Shown: positions 32,844 through 41,064, counted from the first letter of the stretch. The stretch: 64,000 bases of DNA from Streptomyces sp. NBC_00249 (GCF_026342355.1 NZ_JAPEMV010000002.1:1116001-1180000); one strand, 5' to 3'. Program-made: numbers and translations. The notes: generated by a model not told the origin, from the letters alone.

Positions 32844-33199
32844 GCCTCCGGCGGCCCCGCAGCCACCCCCTGAGCGGCGCCTCCCCCACCCCGGGGAGCC
32901 GCCGCTCAGGCGTTCCCGGCCCGGCCCGCCTCCGGTGCCGCTGCGCGGGGCGCTCACGTCCAGGCCGACGCCGACCAAATCCAGCCCCGCCGGCACACGA
33001 TCCAGCCCCGCCGGCGTTTGAGGCGCGGGGTCCGGGGCGGAGCCCCGATCTTTCAGCCCCGCCGGCGATTGAGGCGCGGGTCGGGGGCGGAGCCCGGGGC
33101 CCCGCGCAGCGGCAGCGAAGCCCCGCTCTCGCGTTCGAGCAAGCCCCCGAAAGGTAAAACCCCCTCCCGCCGAGCGCAGCGGTACGGCAGGATCACCAG
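32844..33199. other. 356-bp spacer with dispersed repeats
   Basis: No gene is seen. The right half contains two copies of a ~45-bp GC-rich repeat and a fragment at about 32981-32995. The left part has a weak palindrome (TGAGCGGC with GCCGCTCA) that may end aspC transcription. Confidence 0.6.
33002..33095. repeat. Two tandem copies of a dispersed intergenic repeat
   Basis: Copy one is 33002-33046 and copy two 33054-33095. Both carry the core GCCCCGCCGGCG(T/A)TTGAGG followed by GCGGAGCCC. The same core occurs twice at 62044-62121, so this is a dispersed family. Each unit contains inverted GC-rich pieces able to fold. Confidence 0.75.
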
Positions 33200-34219
33200 A
33201 TGGAGCACGCACGCGATCTCACGCTTCTGCCCAAAGCCCACCTGCACCTGCACTTCACCGGCTCGATGCGCCCGTCGACCCTGCTGGAGCTCGCCGACAA
33301 GTACGGCGTGCGGCTGCCCGACGCCCTGACCGCCGGGGAGCCACCCAAGCTGCGGGCCACCGACGAGCGCGGCTGGTTCCGCTTCCAGCGCCTCTACGAC
33401 GCCGCCCGCTCCTGCCTGCGCGAGCCCGACGACATCCGCCGCCTGGTCCGCGAGGCGGCCGAGGAGGACGTACGGGACGGCAGCGGCTGGCTGGAGATCC
33501 AGGTCGACCCGACCTCCTACGCGCCCCTCCTCGGCGGGATGATCCCGGCCGTGGAGATCATCCTGGACGCCGTGGACTCCGCCTCCCGCGAGACCGGCCT
33601 CGGCATGCGGGTCCTCATCGCCGCGAACCGCATGAAGCACCCCCTGGACGCCCGCACCCTCGCCCGCCTCGCCGTCCGCTACGCCGACCGCGGCATCGTC
33701 GGCTTCGGGCTCTCCAACGACGAGCGCCGCGGCATGGCCCGCGACTTCGACCGGGCCTTCGCCATCGCCCGCGAGGGCGGGCTGCTCGCGGCCCCGCACG
33801 GCGGCGAGCTCACCGGCCCGGCCTCCGTCCGCGACTGCCTCGACGACCTCCACGCCTCCCGCATCGGGCACGGAGTCCGGGCCGCGGAGGACCCCCGGCT
33901 GCTCCAGCGGCTCGCGGACCGGCAGATCACCTGCGAGGTCTGCCCGGCCTCCAACGTCGCCCTCGGCGTGTACGAGCGGCCCGAGGACGTGCCGCTGCGC
34001 ACCCTCTTCGAGGCCGGGGTGCCGATGGCGCTGGGCGCGGACGACCCGCTGCTGTTCGGGTCGCGGCTCGCGGCCCAGTACGAGATCGCCCGCCGCCACC
34101 ACGGCTTCACCGACGCGGAGCTCGCCGAGCTGGCCCGCCAGTCGGTGCGCGGCAGCGCCGCGCCCGACGACGTACAGGCCAAGCTGCTGGCCGGGATCGA
34201 CCACTGGCTCACCGGGTGA
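33200..34219 (+). CDS. add: Adenosine deaminase family protein
   Basis: The 339-residue product keeps the metal and catalytic motifs of the adenosine deaminase fold: KAHLHLHFTGS (HxH), PHGGE, RIGHGVRA, CPASN and the metal/substrate motif GADDPLLFG. It should deaminate adenosine or a related adenine compound to the inosine form. The first motif is HLHLHFTGS instead of the usual ELH.HLDG, so substrate preference may differ from the classic enzyme. AGGA lies eight bases before the ATG. Its 3' end overlaps the convergent small gene by 11 bases. Confidence 0.85.
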   Translation: MEHARDLTLLPKAHLHLHFTGSMRPSTLLELADKYGVRLPDALTAGEPPKLRATDERGWFRFQRLYDAARSCLREPDDIRRLVREAAEEDVRDGSGWLEIQVDPTSYAPLLGGMIPAVEIILDAVDSASRETGLGMRVLIAANRMKHPLDARTLARLAVRYADRGIVGFGLSNDERRGMARDFDRAFAIAREGGLLAAPHGGELTGPASVRDCLDDLHASRIGHGVRAAEDPRLLQRLADRQITCEVCPASNVALGVYERPEDVPLRTLFEAGVPMALGADDPLLFGSRLAAQYEIARRHHGFTDAELAELARQSVRGSAAPDDVQAKLLAGIDHWLTG

Positions 34220-34625
34220 GCCGCAGGTCCCCCTGGTAGCAGTCGGCGCGGACCCGCCGACCGTCCTGGAAGCCGATCTCCAGGTGCGTACGGCCCCGCT
34301 CGGGCAGCGCGAACTCGGCCACCGAGGCCACGGTCTGGCCGAGGTGGCTCAGGAAGGGGTGTTCGCCGAGGTCCTCGCCGACTTCGACGCGGCCCCACTC
34401 CCCCATGTCGTACGGCTCGTGGGGGGCGGCGGACTCGACGATGAGGCACTGGTCGGACCCGGTGGTGATCCGCGTGGAGTCGCCGACGCTGTCGATCAGC
34501 CAGACGTCGAGCGGGGCCTCGGAGCGCTCGCCTTCGCAGATGTGCCAGGACGCGACGACACGGCAGATCTCGCGTCCCACCAGGCGCGTGGGGTCCGTAC
34601 CGGCCCCGTGCAGGGGGCAGTGCAT
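34209..34625 (-). CDS. Hypothetical protein, mostly beta
   Basis: The product has 138 residues. I do not recognise a family. It has no signal or membrane segment and alternates short hydrophobic strands with acidic loops, including HLEIGFQDGRRVRADCYQGD near the end. It starts one base after the murB stop, which suggests co-transcription with murB. It ends inside the adenosine deaminase gene on the other strand. Confidence 0.65.
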   Translation of the reverse strand: MHCPLHGAGTDPTRLVGREICRVVASWHICEGERSEAPLDVWLIDSVGDSTRITTGSDQCLIVESAAPHEPYDMGEWGRVEVGEDLGEHPFLSHLGQTVASVAEFALPERGRTHLEIGFQDGRRVRADCYQGDLRLTR

Positions 34626-34626
34626 G

Positions 34627-35682
34627 TCAGATGCGGACGCCGACCGTCACCGGCTCGTTGACGAGGGTGACGCCGAAGGCCGCGTGGACTCCCGCGACGA
34701 CCTCCCGGGCCAGTGTGAGGAGGTCCTCGGTGGTGGCCTCGCCCCGGTTGGTGAGGGCGAGGGTGTGCTTGGTGGAGATGCGGGCCGGGCCGGTGCCGTA
34801 GCCCTTGGTGAAGCCGGCTTTGTCGATCAGCCAGGCCGCGCTGGTCTTCGTACGGCCCTCGCCGGCCGGGTAGGCGGGCGGGGCGGTGTCGGGGCCGAGG
34901 CGGTCCTGGGCGCGGGCGAGGAAGGCGGCGTAGGCCTCGTCGGTCAGGATCGGGTTGTGGAAGAAGGATCCGGCGGACCAGGTGTCGTGGTCGGCGGGGT
35001 CGAGGACCATGCCCTTGCCGGCGCGCAGCCGAAGGACGGTCTCGCGGGCGGTGGCGGCCGGGACGCGGTCGCCGGCCTCCACGCCGAGGGCGCGGGCCGT
35101 CTCCGGGTACTTGACCGGCGCGGAGAGGCCCCCGGCGTCCTCCAGGGCGAAGCGGACGCGCAGGACGACGTAGCGGTCGGGCTGGTCCTTGAAGGTGCTG
35201 TTGCGGTACCGGAAGTCGCACTCGGCGGCGCTGAGGGTGACCGTGGCGTCGGTGGTGCGGTCGTAGGCGACGACCTCGGTGATGGTGTCGCAGACCTCCT
35301 GGCCGTACGCCCCGACGTTCTGGATCGGGGTGGCGCCGGCCGAGCCGGGGATCCCGGCGAGGCACTCGATGCCCGCGAGGCCGGCCTCGACGGTGCGGGC
35401 GACGGCGTCGCTCCAGTTCTCGCCGGCGGCGAGCTCCAGGGTGGTGCCGGTCAGGGTGTAGCCGGTGGTCGCGATGCGCAGGGCGGTGCCGGCGAAGCCC
35501 TGGTCGCCGATGACCAGGTTGCTGCCGCCGCCGATGACCAGGAGCGGGGTGCCGCTCGCGTCCGCCGCGCGGACGGCGTCGACGACCTCGGCGTCGGTGG
35601 TCGCGGTGACCAGCCGGGCTGCGGGGCCGCCGAGGCGGAAGGTGGTCAACGGGGCGAGGGGGGCATCGTGGAGTTCCTGCAC
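34627..35682 (-). CDS. murB: UDP-N-acetylenolpyruvoylglucosamine reductase
   Basis: The 351-residue product has the FAD-binding signature LLVIGGGSNLVIGDQGF, IPGSAGATPIQNVGAYGQE, YRNSTFK and the catalytic region SAGSFFHNPIL, ending with the type I MurB C-terminal domain. It reduces UDP-GlcNAc-enolpyruvate to UDP-MurNAc in wall synthesis. I chose GTG 35682 so the product begins close to the family N-terminus (APLTTFRLGG). An in-frame GTG at 35727, directly after the upstream stop, would add 15 residues and is a real alternative because no good site precedes 35682. Confidence 0.93.
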   Translation of the reverse strand: MQELHDAPLAPLTTFRLGGPAARLVTATTDAEVVDAVRAADASGTPLLVIGGGSNLVIGDQGFAGTALRIATTGYTLTGTTLELAAGENWSDAVARTVEAGLAGIECLAGIPGSAGATPIQNVGAYGQEVCDTITEVVAYDRTTDATVTLSAAECDFRYRNSTFKDQPDRYVVLRVRFALEDAGGLSAPVKYPETARALGVEAGDRVPAATARETVLRLRAGKGMVLDPADHDTWSAGSFFHNPILTDEAYAAFLARAQDRLGPDTAPPAYPAGEGRTKTSAAWLIDKAGFTKGYGTGPARISTKHTLALTNRGEATTEDLLTLAREVVAGVHAAFGVTLVNEPVTVGVRI

Positions 35683-35727
35683 GTGGACAAGAGTACGGTC
35701 CGTCCCCCTCGCTTCCCGGCGGGGCAC

Positions 35728-36126
35728 TCAGTAGGCCTGCTTCTGCTGGGCCAGACGGCGCTCGGCCTCCTCCCAGCTGATGGGGAGCTCCTCGGCGCGC
35801 ACGGTCCAGAAGGTGAAGGCCGACTCCTTCGTGAAGGCGGCTGCGGCCCGGGAACTGCTGCGGTGCGGCTCGCTGCGGGCGAAGCGGTGGAGCGCGCCCT
35901 GGTCCTCCCAGGCGGAGAGGGTGAGGAAGGTGCGCCGCGGGACGCGGGCGCGCAGGGCGACGCCGTGGGCTCCGGGGGCCTTGCGGATCTGGCCGAGGAT
36001 GCCGGGCGCCTTGAGGAGGAACTTCACGGCGCCGAGGAGGGTGGCGGTCTCGAAACGGGAGGCCATGACGTAGACCTCGGCGCCGGGAGCGGGCCGGCTG
36101 GGCGTGGACCAGGGGATGTCGGGCAT
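35728..36126 (-). CDS. Small dimeric alpha-beta barrel-like protein (DUF3291/ABM-like)
   Basis: The 132-residue product contains TFLTLSAWEDQGALHRFARS and a later TFWTVRAEELPISWEEAERR. This pattern resembles monooxygenase-like ferredoxin-fold proteins (DUF3291 or antibiotic-biosynthesis monooxygenase type). No cofactor motif can be assigned. The ATG has AAGGAGC seven bases upstream. It immediately precedes murB and may be co-transcribed. Confidence 0.7.
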   Translation of the reverse strand: MPDIPWSTPSRPAPGAEVYVMASRFETATLLGAVKFLLKAPGILGQIRKAPGAHGVALRARVPRRTFLTLSAWEDQGALHRFARSEPHRSSSRAAAAFTKESAFTFWTVRAEELPISWEEAERRLAQQKQAY

Positions 36127-36195
36127 GACGGGCGCTCCTTCGCGATGAGCGGTCGTACGGAACTTCGTGCGCGGGCGGGGGGCCGGGTCGGGGGC

Positions 36196-37677
36196 TCAGC
36201 GGGCGGCGGGGACCTTGTCGAGGGTCCGCCCAGGGGCCGGGGCCGGGGCCGCGGCCTTGCGGCCCCGGGGCAGGAGCAGGGCCAGCCCGGCGGCGAGGGC
36301 CACCACGGCGGCGCCGATCCACAGGGCGGGGACGGTGCCGTCGGTGAAGGTCTGCGGGGTCTCGTAGCCGCCCCGGGCCGAGAAGACGGAGGCCAGGACG
36401 GCCACCCCGAGAGCTCCGCCGACCTCGCGGAGGGCGCTGTTGGTGCCGGAGGCCTTGCCCTGGTCGGCGGGGGTCACGGTGGACATCAGCACGTGGTTGG
36501 CGGGGGCGAAGTAGAGGGACATGCCGATCCCGCTGAGGATCAGGGCGGGGAGCTGGGTCCCGTAGGAGAGGTCGGTGCTCAGGACCGCCGCGAACCAGCC
36601 GAGGCCGAGCGCCTGCAGCGCCAGCCCGGCGACGACGACCGGCCGGCCGCCGATCCGGTCGGACACGATGCCCGCGATCGGGGCGACCACCAGCGCCATG
36701 CCGGTCCAGGGGAGCATCCGCAGCCCGGCCTGGGTGGGCGAGTAGCCGGCGACGCCCTGGAGGAACTGGCTGAGCAGGAAGATCGACCCGAACATCCCGA
36801 GGTACATCAGCAGGCTGGCGAGGTTGATCCCGAGGAAGCCCCGGTCGCGGAAGAGCCGCATGGGGAGCATCGGGTTCGCGCTGCGGAAGCCGTGGCGGAC
36901 GAACCCGCCGATGAGGGCGCTGCCCGCGATCAGGCCGGTGAGGACGGGAGCGCTGGTCCAGCCGTGGGCGTTGGCGTTGACCAGTCCGTAGACGACGCCG
37001 AAGAGACCGCCGCTGATGAGGAGGGTGCCGGGGAGGTCGAGGCGGGAGTTCGGGGCGGTGGACTCGGCCAGGCGGAGGCGGACGAGGGGGATCAGGGCGA
37101 GGCCGACGGGGACGTTCAGCCAGAAGATCCACTGCCAGGAGATGTGCTCGGTGAGGCTGCCGCCGATCAGGGGGCCGCAGGCGACGGCCAGTCCGCCGAC
37201 GGCTCCGTAGACCCCGAGCGCCATGCCCCGCCGGGCCGCCGGGACGGCGACGGTGAGCAGGGTGAGGGAGAGCGGCATCATGATCGCCGCTCCCACGCCC
37301 TGCACGGCGCGGGCGGCGATCAGCCCGTCGATCCCGGAGGCGAGCGCGGCAGCGGCGGAGGCGCCGGTGAAGAGCACGAGCCCGGCGATGAAGAGCCGCC
37401 GGCGCCCGAAGCGGTCACCGAGGGCGGAGCCGAACATGAGCAGGACGGCGAAGGTGACGGTGTAGGCGTTCACCGTCCACTCCAGGTCCTCCAGCTTCCC
37501 GCCGAGGTCGGCCCGGATGGCGGGGAGGGCGGTGGTGACGACGAGGTTGTCGAGGGCGGCCATGAAACTGGCGACCCCGGTGAGCACGAGCGCCCAGACG
37601 GCGGGGGCACGGAGGCGGGTCTCTTGCTGGTCCTGGGTGGGTTCCTGGGTGGGTTCCTGGGTGCGTTCCTGGTTCAC
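36196..37677 (-). CDS. MFS drug efflux transporter, DHA2 (14-helix) type
   Basis: The 493-residue protein has about 14 hydrophobic segments, the motif-A loop GSALGDRFGRRR and the motif-C type GPLIGGSLTEHISWQWIFW. Together these mark drug:H+ antiporters of the EmrB/QacA group. A short repetitive N-terminus (QEPTQEPTQ) precedes the first helix. GTG 37677 has AGGGGGA just upstream. The promoter region contains a 20-bp operator (37699-37718), also present before the TetR gene behind it, so this pump is very likely repressed by that regulator. Confidence 0.92.
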   Translation of the reverse strand: MNQERTQEPTQEPTQDQQETRLRAPAVWALVLTGVASFMAALDNLVVTTALPAIRADLGGKLEDLEWTVNAYTVTFAVLLMFGSALGDRFGRRRLFIAGLVLFTGASAAAALASGIDGLIAARAVQGVGAAIMMPLSLTLLTVAVPAARRGMALGVYGAVGGLAVACGPLIGGSLTEHISWQWIFWLNVPVGLALIPLVRLRLAESTAPNSRLDLPGTLLISGGLFGVVYGLVNANAHGWTSAPVLTGLIAGSALIGGFVRHGFRSANPMLPMRLFRDRGFLGINLASLLMYLGMFGSIFLLSQFLQGVAGYSPTQAGLRMLPWTGMALVVAPIAGIVSDRIGGRPVVVAGLALQALGLGWFAAVLSTDLSYGTQLPALILSGIGMSLYFAPANHVLMSTVTPADQGKASGTNSALREVGGALGVAVLASVFSARGGYETPQTFTDGTVPALWIGAAVVALAAGLALLLPRGRKAAAPAPAPGRTLDKVPAAR

Positions 37678-37698
37678 GATTCCCCCTGAAGATTGTTA

Positions 37699-37718
37699 GT
37701 TAGTTATTGCTGACTAAC
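37699..37718. promoter_or_regulatory. TetR operator upstream of the MFS gene
   Basis: The sequence is GTTAGT, eight bases, ACTAAC, placed 22 bases before the transporter start. The same half-sites with the same spacing occur at 38411-38430. An extra GTTAGT lies at 37695, overlapping the left half. Confidence 0.8.
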
Positions 37719-37793
37719 TTCAGCGGACAGAAAAAACCGCTGCTGGGGCCGACGCGCGGGACGGAATGTGGCCCGCACGCCCGCACGCCCGCC

Positions 37794-38402
37794 TCACTGC
37801 GCGACGGAGACTTCCCGGGCGGCTTCGCCCCCGGCCTCACCGGAGGACTCCTCCGCCTTGTCGGGCGGAAACAGCCCCTCCCAGATGCGGTGCCCGGAGG
37901 GGAAGCCCATGGCGGAGAGGGTGTTGATGAGCATCCCGTAGGCCATGAAGGTGGTGGTCTCCTCGACGTCACCGCCGAGCGGCACGGAGACGGTGTCCCA
38001 CAGCTCCAGCCAGCCGGCCCGTACGAGCTCACCGAGCTCGTGGTCGCCGGCCGCCTCGGCGGCGGCGACGGTGACGTACATCTGGAGCTGCATCTGCAGT
38101 ACGTGCGGATCCTCGGCGATCAGCCGCGTGTAGGCGTCCGCCATGGCGGTCAGGGCCTCTTCACCGCCCAGACCTTCGCCCGCCTCGGCGAAGACCCGCC
38201 GGGTGGTCTCCATGCAGCGGGCGGCCGCCGCGAGGAAGATGGCCTGCTTGTTCGGGAAGAGCCGGAACAGGTACGGCTGCGAGACACCGACCCGCTTGGC
38301 GATCACCTCGGTGGACGTCCCGTAGTAACCACCCCGGGCGAACTCCCGAACCGCCGCCCGAATGACGCTCTCACGCCGCTCTTCTGCGCTCATCCTGACC
38401 AT
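37794..38402 (-). CDS. TetR-family transcriptional repressor
   Basis: The 202-residue protein has an N-terminal helix-turn-helix with STEVIAKRVGVSQPYLFRLF and NKQAIFLAA, typical of TetR. A variable ligand-binding domain follows. ATG 38402 is very close to an operator at 38411-38430; ATG 38393 is an alternative start, and the mRNA may be leaderless. The same operator lies before the downstream efflux gene, so it probably controls itself and the pump, released by a drug-like ligand. Confidence 0.92.
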   Translation of the reverse strand: MVRMSAEERRESVIRAAVREFARGGYYGTSTEVIAKRVGVSQPYLFRLFPNKQAIFLAAAARCMETTRRVFAEAGEGLGGEEALTAMADAYTRLIAEDPHVLQMQLQMYVTVAAAEAAGDHELGELVRAGWLELWDTVSVPLGGDVEETTTFMAYGMLINTLSAMGFPSGHRIWEGLFPPDKAEESSGEAGGEAAREVSVAQ

Positions 38403-38410
38403 GCAACGAA

Positions 38411-38430
38411 GTTAGTACTCAATCACTAAC
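38411..38430. promoter_or_regulatory. TetR operator at the regulator's own promoter
   Basis: The palindrome GTTAGT, eight bases, ACTAAC begins nine bases from the TetR start codon, as expected for autorepression. It matches the operator before the efflux gene. Confidence 0.8.
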
Positions 38431-38472
38431 TACGTCAAGGGGGGTGGGGCGGGGGCTGGGGCTGCGGGGTTG

Positions 38473-38920
38473 GCGGTCCGCCCTCGGGCGGTCTCAGGGA
38501 GGGGTTGGGGCTTTCCCGTCAGTCTCATCGTCCTTCCGTGCCGCGCCGGCCTGTCAAGGGCGCTCCTTCGTCGCGTCGCTTCGCGATGGCCTTCGGCCAC
38601 CCTTGACAGGCCGGCGCGGCACGGAAGGACGAAGACTGCCGGGAAACCCCCAAAGAAACGGGACGGGGCGGAAAGAGACAGGGGCGGCCCCGTCTGGGAG
38701 GGGCGGGCAGACTCCGGCCGCCAGACACCCATCCGGGCAGCTCACAGCCCTGATCCCGGGCCGAGGGGCGGCTCTACCCACACGAAATGACGACGAGAAG
38801 GCCATCGGGAGCGGGGAGACGCGCCGGATCGCTACGCGCTTCGCACGTCTCAGCGTCCGACGGCCGTCTGAGGCTGGTCATAAGCCGCCCACAACCGCTA
38901 CACGCCTCCCTGATCACGCG
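38473..38920 (+). repeat. Long inverted repeat, left arm
   Basis: This arm runs from CCGCCCTCGGGCGGTCTCAG to the stretch CTGGTCATAAGCCGCC and shortly beyond. The reverse complement of 39200-39646 follows the same order of blocks with scattered mismatches and small indels. Near its start is a nested perfect 31-bp palindrome (38530-38560 with 38600-38630). Confidence 0.8.
38530..38630. repeat. Perfect 31-bp nested hairpin in left arm
   Basis: Bases 38530-38560 and 38600-38630 are exact reverse complements, separated by 39 bases. Pairing continues outward imperfectly for about 17 more bases. The structure would be extremely stable as RNA or as a cruciform. Confidence 0.85.
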
Positions 38921-39199
38921 ACCGCAGGTCGCATCGCCCATGGACGGCGGAAGACGGTGAAGGAAGGCGAAGGAAGGCAATCGGAGACGTCGTGGGGTGG
39001 TGGAGGGGGATAGACGGAGTCTGAGGACGAAAAGACTGGCGGCAGACTCCGCCAAGGGCCTTCGGCCGGCCCAAACACCTCTCAGCGCGCCCCATCACAC
39101 CCACCAGGCGACCCCCACCGCCCCCAGGACGCCCACGAGGCCCCAGGAGGCCCACGGGACGCCCCGCTCTCCCCCACCCAAGACGGTCTTGCCAGCCGC

Positions 39200-39646
39200 T
39201 GAGACGTGAGAAGCGCGTAGCGATCGTTGGCGGCTTATGACCAGCCCCAGACGGCCGCCGGACGCTGAGAAATGAGGAGCGCGTAGCCATCTGACGCGCC
39301 TCCCCGCTCCGGATGGCCCTCTGGTCGTCATTTCGTGCAGGTAGAGCCGCCCCTGGCCCGGGATCAGGGCTGTGAGCTGCCCGGATGCCTGGGACGGCGG
39401 CCGAAGACCGCCCACCCTTCCCTGACGGGGCCGCTCCTCTGCTCTTCTGCCCCGTCCCGTTCTTTTGGGGGTTTCCCGGCAGTCTTCGTTTTTCCGGGGC
39501 GGGACGGTCTGTCAAGGGTGGCCGAAGGCCATCGCGAAGCGACGCGAACGCAGTGAGCGCCCTTGACAGGCCGGCCCGACACGGAAGGACGATGAGACTG
39601 ACGGGAAAGCCCCAACACCTCCCTGAGACCGCCCGAGGGCGGAAGC
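39200..39646 (-). repeat. Long inverted repeat, right arm
   Basis: This arm is the inverted partner of 38473-38920. It carries its own nested palindrome at about 39473-39607, with CCTTGACAGG and the complementary CTGTCAAGG. The pair differ enough that they are not a very recent duplication. Confidence 0.8.
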
Positions 39647-39672
39647 CACCCCCGACCCCGCCCCGCCCGCCC

Positions 39673-40101
39673 TCAGCCCAGCTGTACGACCGCCCGGGAC
39701 ATGCCCAGGACCTTCTGGCCCGCGCTCATGGCCGTCAGGTCGACCCGTACGCGGTTGTCGTCCAGCTTGGCGGCGACCTTGGCCGTGACGTCGATGCGGG
39801 CGCCCTCGTCGTCGTTCGGGACGACCACCGGCTTGGTGAAGCGGACGCCGTACTCGACGACCGCGCCCGGGTCGCCCACCCAGTCGGTCACCACGCGGAT
39901 CGCCTCGGCCATGGTGAACATGCCGTGCGCGATCACGTCCGGCAGTCCGACCTCCTTGGCGAACTTCTCGTTCCAGTGGATCGGGTTGAAGTCACCCGAG
40001 GCACCGGCGTAGCGGACGAGGGTGGCGCGCGTCACGGGGAAGGACTGCGCCGGCAGCTCGGTGCCGACCTCGACGTCTGCGTACTGGATCTGCGCGGTCA
40101 T
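39673..40101 (-). CDS. MaoC-family dehydratase, HadB-like
   Basis: The 142-residue hot-dog-fold protein carries the hydratase motif YAGASGDFNPIHWNE (catalytic Asp and His) and AHGMFTMAEA. It forms a pair with the MaoC-type protein encoded immediately upstream, as the HadA/HadB subunits do in actinobacterial 3-hydroxyacyl-ACP dehydratases of fatty-acid elongation. The ATG is one base beyond the upstream stop. A carbon-chain role is inferred from family; the acyl substrate is not determined. Confidence 0.88.
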   Translation of the reverse strand: MTAQIQYADVEVGTELPAQSFPVTRATLVRYAGASGDFNPIHWNEKFAKEVGLPDVIAHGMFTMAEAIRVVTDWVGDPGAVVEYGVRFTKPVVVPNDDEGARIDVTAKVAAKLDDNRVRVDLTAMSAGQKVLGMSRAVVQLG

Positions 40102-40102
40102 C

Positions 40103-40555
40103 TCAGGCCTCCTCAGGGGCGCGGGACACGAGCTTGGTCCACGCCGTCACGACGTGCTCGCCGGATTCGTCATGGACCTCGCCGCGGATGTCGACGATGT
40201 CGTTGCCCGCGAGGGACTTCACGGCCTCGATCGTGGAGGTGACGGTGAGCCGGTCACCCGCCCGCACGGGGCGGACGTAGGAGAACTTCTGGTCGCCGTG
40301 CACGACGCGGCTGTAGTCCAGCCCCAGCTGCGGGTCCTCGATGACCTGGCCCGCGGCCGCGAAGGTGATGGCGAACACGAAAGTCGGCGGGGCGATCACG
40401 TCCTGGTGACCGAGCGCCTTGGCGGCATCGGGGTCGGTGTAGGCGGGATTTTCGTCACCCACCGCAACCGCGAATTCGCGGATCTTCTCCCGGCCGACCT
40501 CGTACGGCTCGGTGGGCGGGTAGGTCCGCCCCACGAAGGTCTGGTCGAGGGCCAT
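40103..40555 (-). CDS. MaoC-like dehydratase subunit, HadA/HadC-like
   Basis: The 150-residue product has the FAS1-type N-terminal hot-dog pattern (TYPPTEPYEVGREKIREFA, GDENPAYTD, then APPTFVFAITF). It lacks the full catalytic Asp/His motif of its partner, as in HadA subunits. It lies between rpmG and the HadB-like gene on the same strand, the order seen in other actinobacteria. Confidence 0.88.
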   Translation of the reverse strand: MALDQTFVGRTYPPTEPYEVGREKIREFAVAVGDENPAYTDPDAAKALGHQDVIAPPTFVFAITFAAAGQVIEDPQLGLDYSRVVHGDQKFSYVRPVRAGDRLTVTSTIEAVKSLAGNDIVDIRGEVHDESGEHVVTAWTKLVSRAPEEA

Positions 40556-40679
40556 GGCTCACTACCTCCTGTTGAAGGGACACGAAAGACACAAGACACG
40601 CAGACACGCAGACACGCATGAGCGTTCGTACCGGCCCAGTCATACCGGATCTGGAACCGGTGCAGAAACGACACAAGGC

Positions 40680-40700
40680 CGCCCCCCAATGAAGGGGACG
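40680..40700 (-). terminator. Hairpin after rpmG
   Basis: In the minus direction CGTCCCC pairs with GGGGGCG across a short loop, 39 bases after the rpmG stop. There is only a weak T-rich tail, so read-through into the dehydratase genes is likely. Confidence 0.5.
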
Positions 40701-40738
40701 ACCTCATGACGGTGCCTATATTTGAGACTTCGCCAGGA

Positions 40739-40903
40739 TCAGCGGGTCTCGCGGTGCGCGGTGTGCGAGTTGCAGCGCGGGCAGTGCTTCTTCATCTCCA
40801 TGCGGTCCGGGTTGTTACGCCGGTTCTTCTTGGTGATGTAGTTCCGCTCCTTGCACTCCACGCAGGCCAGCGTGATCTTCGGGCGGACGTCGGTGGCAGC
40901 CAC
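40739..40903 (-). CDS. rpmG: Ribosomal protein L33, zinc-binding form
   Basis: The 54-residue product has two CxxC pairs (CVEC and CPRC), the zinc-ribbon form of L33. Streptomycetes also carry a cysteine-free copy under zinc control elsewhere. This one starts at GTG 40903 with AAGGAG eight bases upstream and lies just after a tRNA pair, upstream of the MaoC genes. Confidence 0.95.
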   Translation of the reverse strand: MAATDVRPKITLACVECKERNYITKKNRRNNPDRMEMKKHCPRCNSHTAHRETR

Positions 40904-40991
40904 GTGAGTGCTCCTTGACGGACAGTAGGACGGATGAACGCATAAAAGAGTAGCCGATCGGGAGACCGACCCCGCAATCGGCTACTGGGTG

Positions 40992-41064
40992 TAGCGGCGA
41001 CCGGACTTGAACCGGTGACACAGCGATTATGAGCCGCTTGCTCTACCGACTGAGCTACGCCGCT
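40992..41064 (-). tRNA. tRNA-Met (anticodon CAT, elongator type)
   Basis: A complete 73-nucleotide cloverleaf: acceptor AGCGGCG paired with CGCCGCT, anticodon loop CTCATAA, T-loop GGTTCAAGTCC. A first A-T acceptor pair is present, unlike the mismatched initiator, so it is an elongator tRNA-Met. Confidence 0.93.

Larger units (their letters stand above)
38431..39672. other. 1.24-kb non-coding region with long inverted repeat
   Basis: No open frame here has a good ribosome site, and several frames are open on both strands. The content is instead two inverted arms (38473-38920 and 39200-39646) around a unique centre of about 280 bp. I treat it as a repeat element or RNA-forming locus rather than a gene. 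Confidence 0.75.

Noticed and set aside
34405..37689. Plus-strand open frame of 1094 codons across murB and the MFS gene
   Set aside because: It spans several real genes on the other strand and encodes a Gly/Glu/Asp-rich sequence without structure.
38444..39618. Several open frames on both strands between the TetR and MaoC genes
   Set aside because: They map on the inverted repeat arms, lack ribosome sites, and their translations are low in hydrophobic core residues. The repeat explains the open frames.
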